A stretch of DNA of 7,224 nucleotides, taken from assembly GCA_022561895.1 (NCBI GenBank), contig JADFQH010000079.1, positions 1-7,224 on the forward strand, in the 5' to 3' direction. The position numbers were made by a program, and so were the translations under genes. This document shows positions 5,876 through 7,224 of the stretch, one piece after another (position 1 is the first letter of the stretch; every line of letters starts with the position of its first letter). Below the pieces are notes generated by a model. That model searched no databases and was not told the DNA's origin. It saw only the letters and a program-made list of their open reading frames with translations. Origin of the DNA: Methanobacteriota archaeon. Lineage in GTDB: Archaea > Halobacteriota > Halobacteria > Halobacteriales > Halalkalicoccaceae.

Positions 5876-6859
5876 TTAGAACTCGACGGCCTCCCTGATT
5901 CCTTCCTCGATTCGCGTCGATTCTGGCAGGTAGTAATCTTCGAGCGCGTAGAGCGGAAACGGCACGTCGAAGCCCGCGATCCGCTTGACCGGCGCTTCCT
6001 GATAGACGAGCGCCTCTTCCTGAATCGTCGCGGCGATCTCCGCGCCCAACCCTGCTGTTTTCGGCGCTTCGTGGACGACAGCTGCTCGCCCGGTCTTTTT
6101 GAACGAGTCGATCACGGCGTCCTCGTCGAGCGGCGAGAGCGTCCGGAGATCAATTACCTCCACGTCGATCTCGCCCTCCAGATTCTCCGCGGCGTCGAGG
6201 GTCGCGCGGGTCATCGCGCCCCACGTGAACACCGAGATATCCAAGCCTTCACGGCGCACTGCCGCCTCTCCGAGGGGGATCTCGTAGCTCTCGTCAGGGA
6301 CCTCCTCACGGAAGGCTCGGTAGATCAGTTTGGGTTCGAGGAACACGACCGGGTCTGGGTCCCGGATCGCACTCGTCAGGAGTCCCTTCGTGTCGTGTGG
6401 CGTACTCGGAATCACTACCTTTAGGCCCGGTTCGTGGATGTAGAACGCCTCCTTCGACTCCGAGTGATGCTCCGGTGCGCGAATCCCGCCGCCGTAGGGC
6501 GCACGAAGCACCATCGAACAGGTGTACCGGCCCCGTGAGCGCGTCCGGAGTCGTCCCATGTGCGAGACGATCTGGTCGAATCCGGGGTACATGAATCCCG
6601 AGAACTGGATTTCTGGAACCGGCTTGAGACCGTAGGCGGCCATGCCAATTGCGGTACCGATGATCCCCGATTCAGCGAGGGGAGTATCGATCACCCGCTC
6701 GGCGCCGAACTCATCGAACAGGCCTTCGGTCGCCCGGAAGACCCCGCCGTTTTTTCCAACATCTTCGCCCATGACGAGGACATCGTCGTCAGTCCGCATT
6801 TCGGCTGCCAGTCCGTCCCGCACCGCCTGCACCAGGGTTAGATTCTGTGTCTCGCTCAT
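5876..6859 (-). CDS. 2-oxoacid dehydrogenase E1 beta subunit, haloarchaeal
   Basis: A complete 327-residue E1beta. With E1alpha it forms the thiamine-diphosphate enzyme that decarboxylates the 2-oxoacid and passes the acyl group to the lipoyl arm of E2. Landmarks are MGEDVGKNGGVFRAT near the N-terminus, DTPLAESGIIG with the conserved Glu63 that contacts the thiamine ring, MYPGFDQIVSHMGRLR, the APYGGGIRAPEHHSES segment, PSTPHDTKGLL, and the transketolase C-terminal domain from about residue 195, containing RTLSPLDEDAVI. Length matches the family. Its ATG overlaps the TAA of E1alpha by one base (TAATG), indicating translational coupling and balanced subunit production. The TAA at 5878-5876 lies two bases from the E2 start. 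Nothing is missing or unusual. Confidence 0.95.
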   Translation of the reverse strand: MSETQNLTLVQAVRDGLAAEMRTDDDVLVMGEDVGKNGGVFRATEGLFDEFGAERVIDTPLAESGIIGTAIGMAAYGLKPVPEIQFSGFMYPGFDQIVSHMGRLRTRSRGRYTCSMVLRAPYGGGIRAPEHHSESKEAFYIHEPGLKVVIPSTPHDTKGLLTSAIRDPDPVVFLEPKLIYRAFREEVPDESYEIPLGEAAVRREGLDISVFTWGAMTRATLDAAENLEGEIDVEVIDLRTLSPLDEDAVIDSFKKTGRAAVVHEAPKTAGLGAEIAATIQEEALVYQEAPVKRIAGFDVPFPLYALEDYYLPESTRIEEGIREAVEF

Positions 6860-7224
6860 TAGTGACCCTCCAGGAAGGCCGCATCACCGTGTGTCTCGCG
6901 GATCTCCCGGAACCATTCTAACTGCTCTTCTAACCGCTTTGGCATCTCCCCATACACGTCCGCGAACATCTCCTCGGGATCTGGCCGTTCGACCGCTTCC
7001 GCGGCGTCGATCGCCTCGGCGACCGCCTCTTTTACCTCCGCGTCGATCGCTTCGACCCCCTCCTCATCGAGATAGCCGTTCTCCATGAGGAAGGTTTCGA
7101 GTCGCGGAATCGGGTCCTTTTTCTTCCACTCTTCGACCTCGTCGTCGGTTCGGTACCGGGTCGGATCGTCGCTCGTCGTGTGTGCACCGCGGCGGTAGGT
7201 CACCGCTTCGACTAACACCGGGTT
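6859..7224 (-). CDS. 2-oxoacid dehydrogenase E1 alpha subunit, C-terminal part (runs off the window)
   Basis: The last 121 codons of E1alpha; the start lies beyond 7224. It opens with NPVLVEAVTYRRGAHTTSDDP, the conserved segment whose His-Thr-Ser-Asp-Asp loop orders around the thiamine diphosphate site, followed by TRYRTDDEVEEWKKKDPIPRL, also characteristic of the family. The remainder is a helical, acidic tail with a conserved-looking MFADVYGEMP segment near the C-terminus, ending LEGH before TAA (6861-6859). A GTG at 7218 could be mistaken for a start but lies within the conserved core. It is upstream of E1beta and overlaps it by one base. Its orientation and order agree with an E1alpha-E1beta-E2-E3 operon transcribed from outside the window. 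Confidence 0.93.
   Translation of the reverse strand, partial: NPVLVEAVTYRRGAHTTSDDPTRYRTDDEVEEWKKKDPIPRLETFLMENGYLDEEGVEAIDAEVKEAVAEAIDAAEAVERPDPEEMFADVYGEMPKRLEEQLEWFREIRETHGDAAFLEGH

Noticed and set aside
4509..5879. Plus-strand open frame of 456 codons opposite E2
   Set aside because: It lies antisense to a clear E2 gene. Long antisense frames are common in GC-rich haloarchaeal genes, and the translation has no recognisable domain.
5119..5898. Plus-strand Ser/Pro-rich open frame of 259 codons
   Set aside because: The composition mirrors the acidic E2 linker read on the other strand; it is a shadow frame.
6859..7218. A complete 119-residue protein starting at GTG 7218
   Set aside because: The GTG is an internal Val inside a conserved E1alpha segment, and the frame is open to the window edge.

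Overview
The window looks like DNA from two different organisms joined together. Positions 1 to about 2869 read as a Gram-negative bacterium: canonical Shine-Dalgarno sites, an exported protein with an ordinary Sec signal, and DUF families (DUF2272, DUF6644, DUF6152) that I know from Proteobacteria, probably Alphaproteobacteria. Positions from about 2870 to 7224 read as a haloarchaeon (class Halobacteria): strongly acidic proteins with Asp/Glu-rich linkers, and the typical pyruvate dehydrogenase (2-oxoacid dehydrogenase) operon order E1alpha-E1beta-E2-E3. The taxonomic calls rest on recognition of the protein sequences, not on a database search.

Bacterial part. An ornithine cyclodeaminase/mu-crystallin family gene (21-1130, +) converges on a two-gene minus-strand operon: a secreted DUF6152 protein (start best placed at 2049) followed by a four-helix membrane protein of the DUF6644 family. 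The 169-base region upstream of that operon (2050-2218) holds three inverted repeats that may be operators. Next comes the C-terminal part of a DUF2272 protein (2219 to about 2869, -), whose N-terminus is missing.

Haloarchaeal part, all on the minus strand and read from right to left: the C-terminal end of E1alpha (runs off the window at 7224), complete E1beta, complete E2 with one lipoyl domain and two apparent peripheral subunit-binding domains, and E3 (dihydrolipoamide dehydrogenase, lpdA). E1alpha and E1beta overlap by one base (TAATG), E1beta and E2 are 2 bases apart, and E2 and E3 are 14 bases apart, so they should be co-transcribed from a promoter outside the window. Together they would convert pyruvate (or another 2-oxoacid), CoA and NAD+ to acyl-CoA, CO2 and NADH.

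The E3 gene is damaged twice. A foreign stretch of about 101 bases (3608-3708) replaces about four codons just after the NAD-binding GxGxxG motif and shifts the frame. The end of the gene, including the catalytic His-Glu motif, is replaced in frame by the DUF2272 tail at about 2869. The insert itself looks like a bacterial gene boundary on the plus strand (end of one reading frame, Shine-Dalgarno, ATG). Both breaks lie in one gene and both switch between haloarchaeal and bacterial DNA. A chimeric assembly of a hypersaline community is therefore the simplest explanation; real inter-domain recombination is possible but must be shown with reads crossing the joints. I saw no tRNA, rRNA, CRISPR array or insertion sequence.
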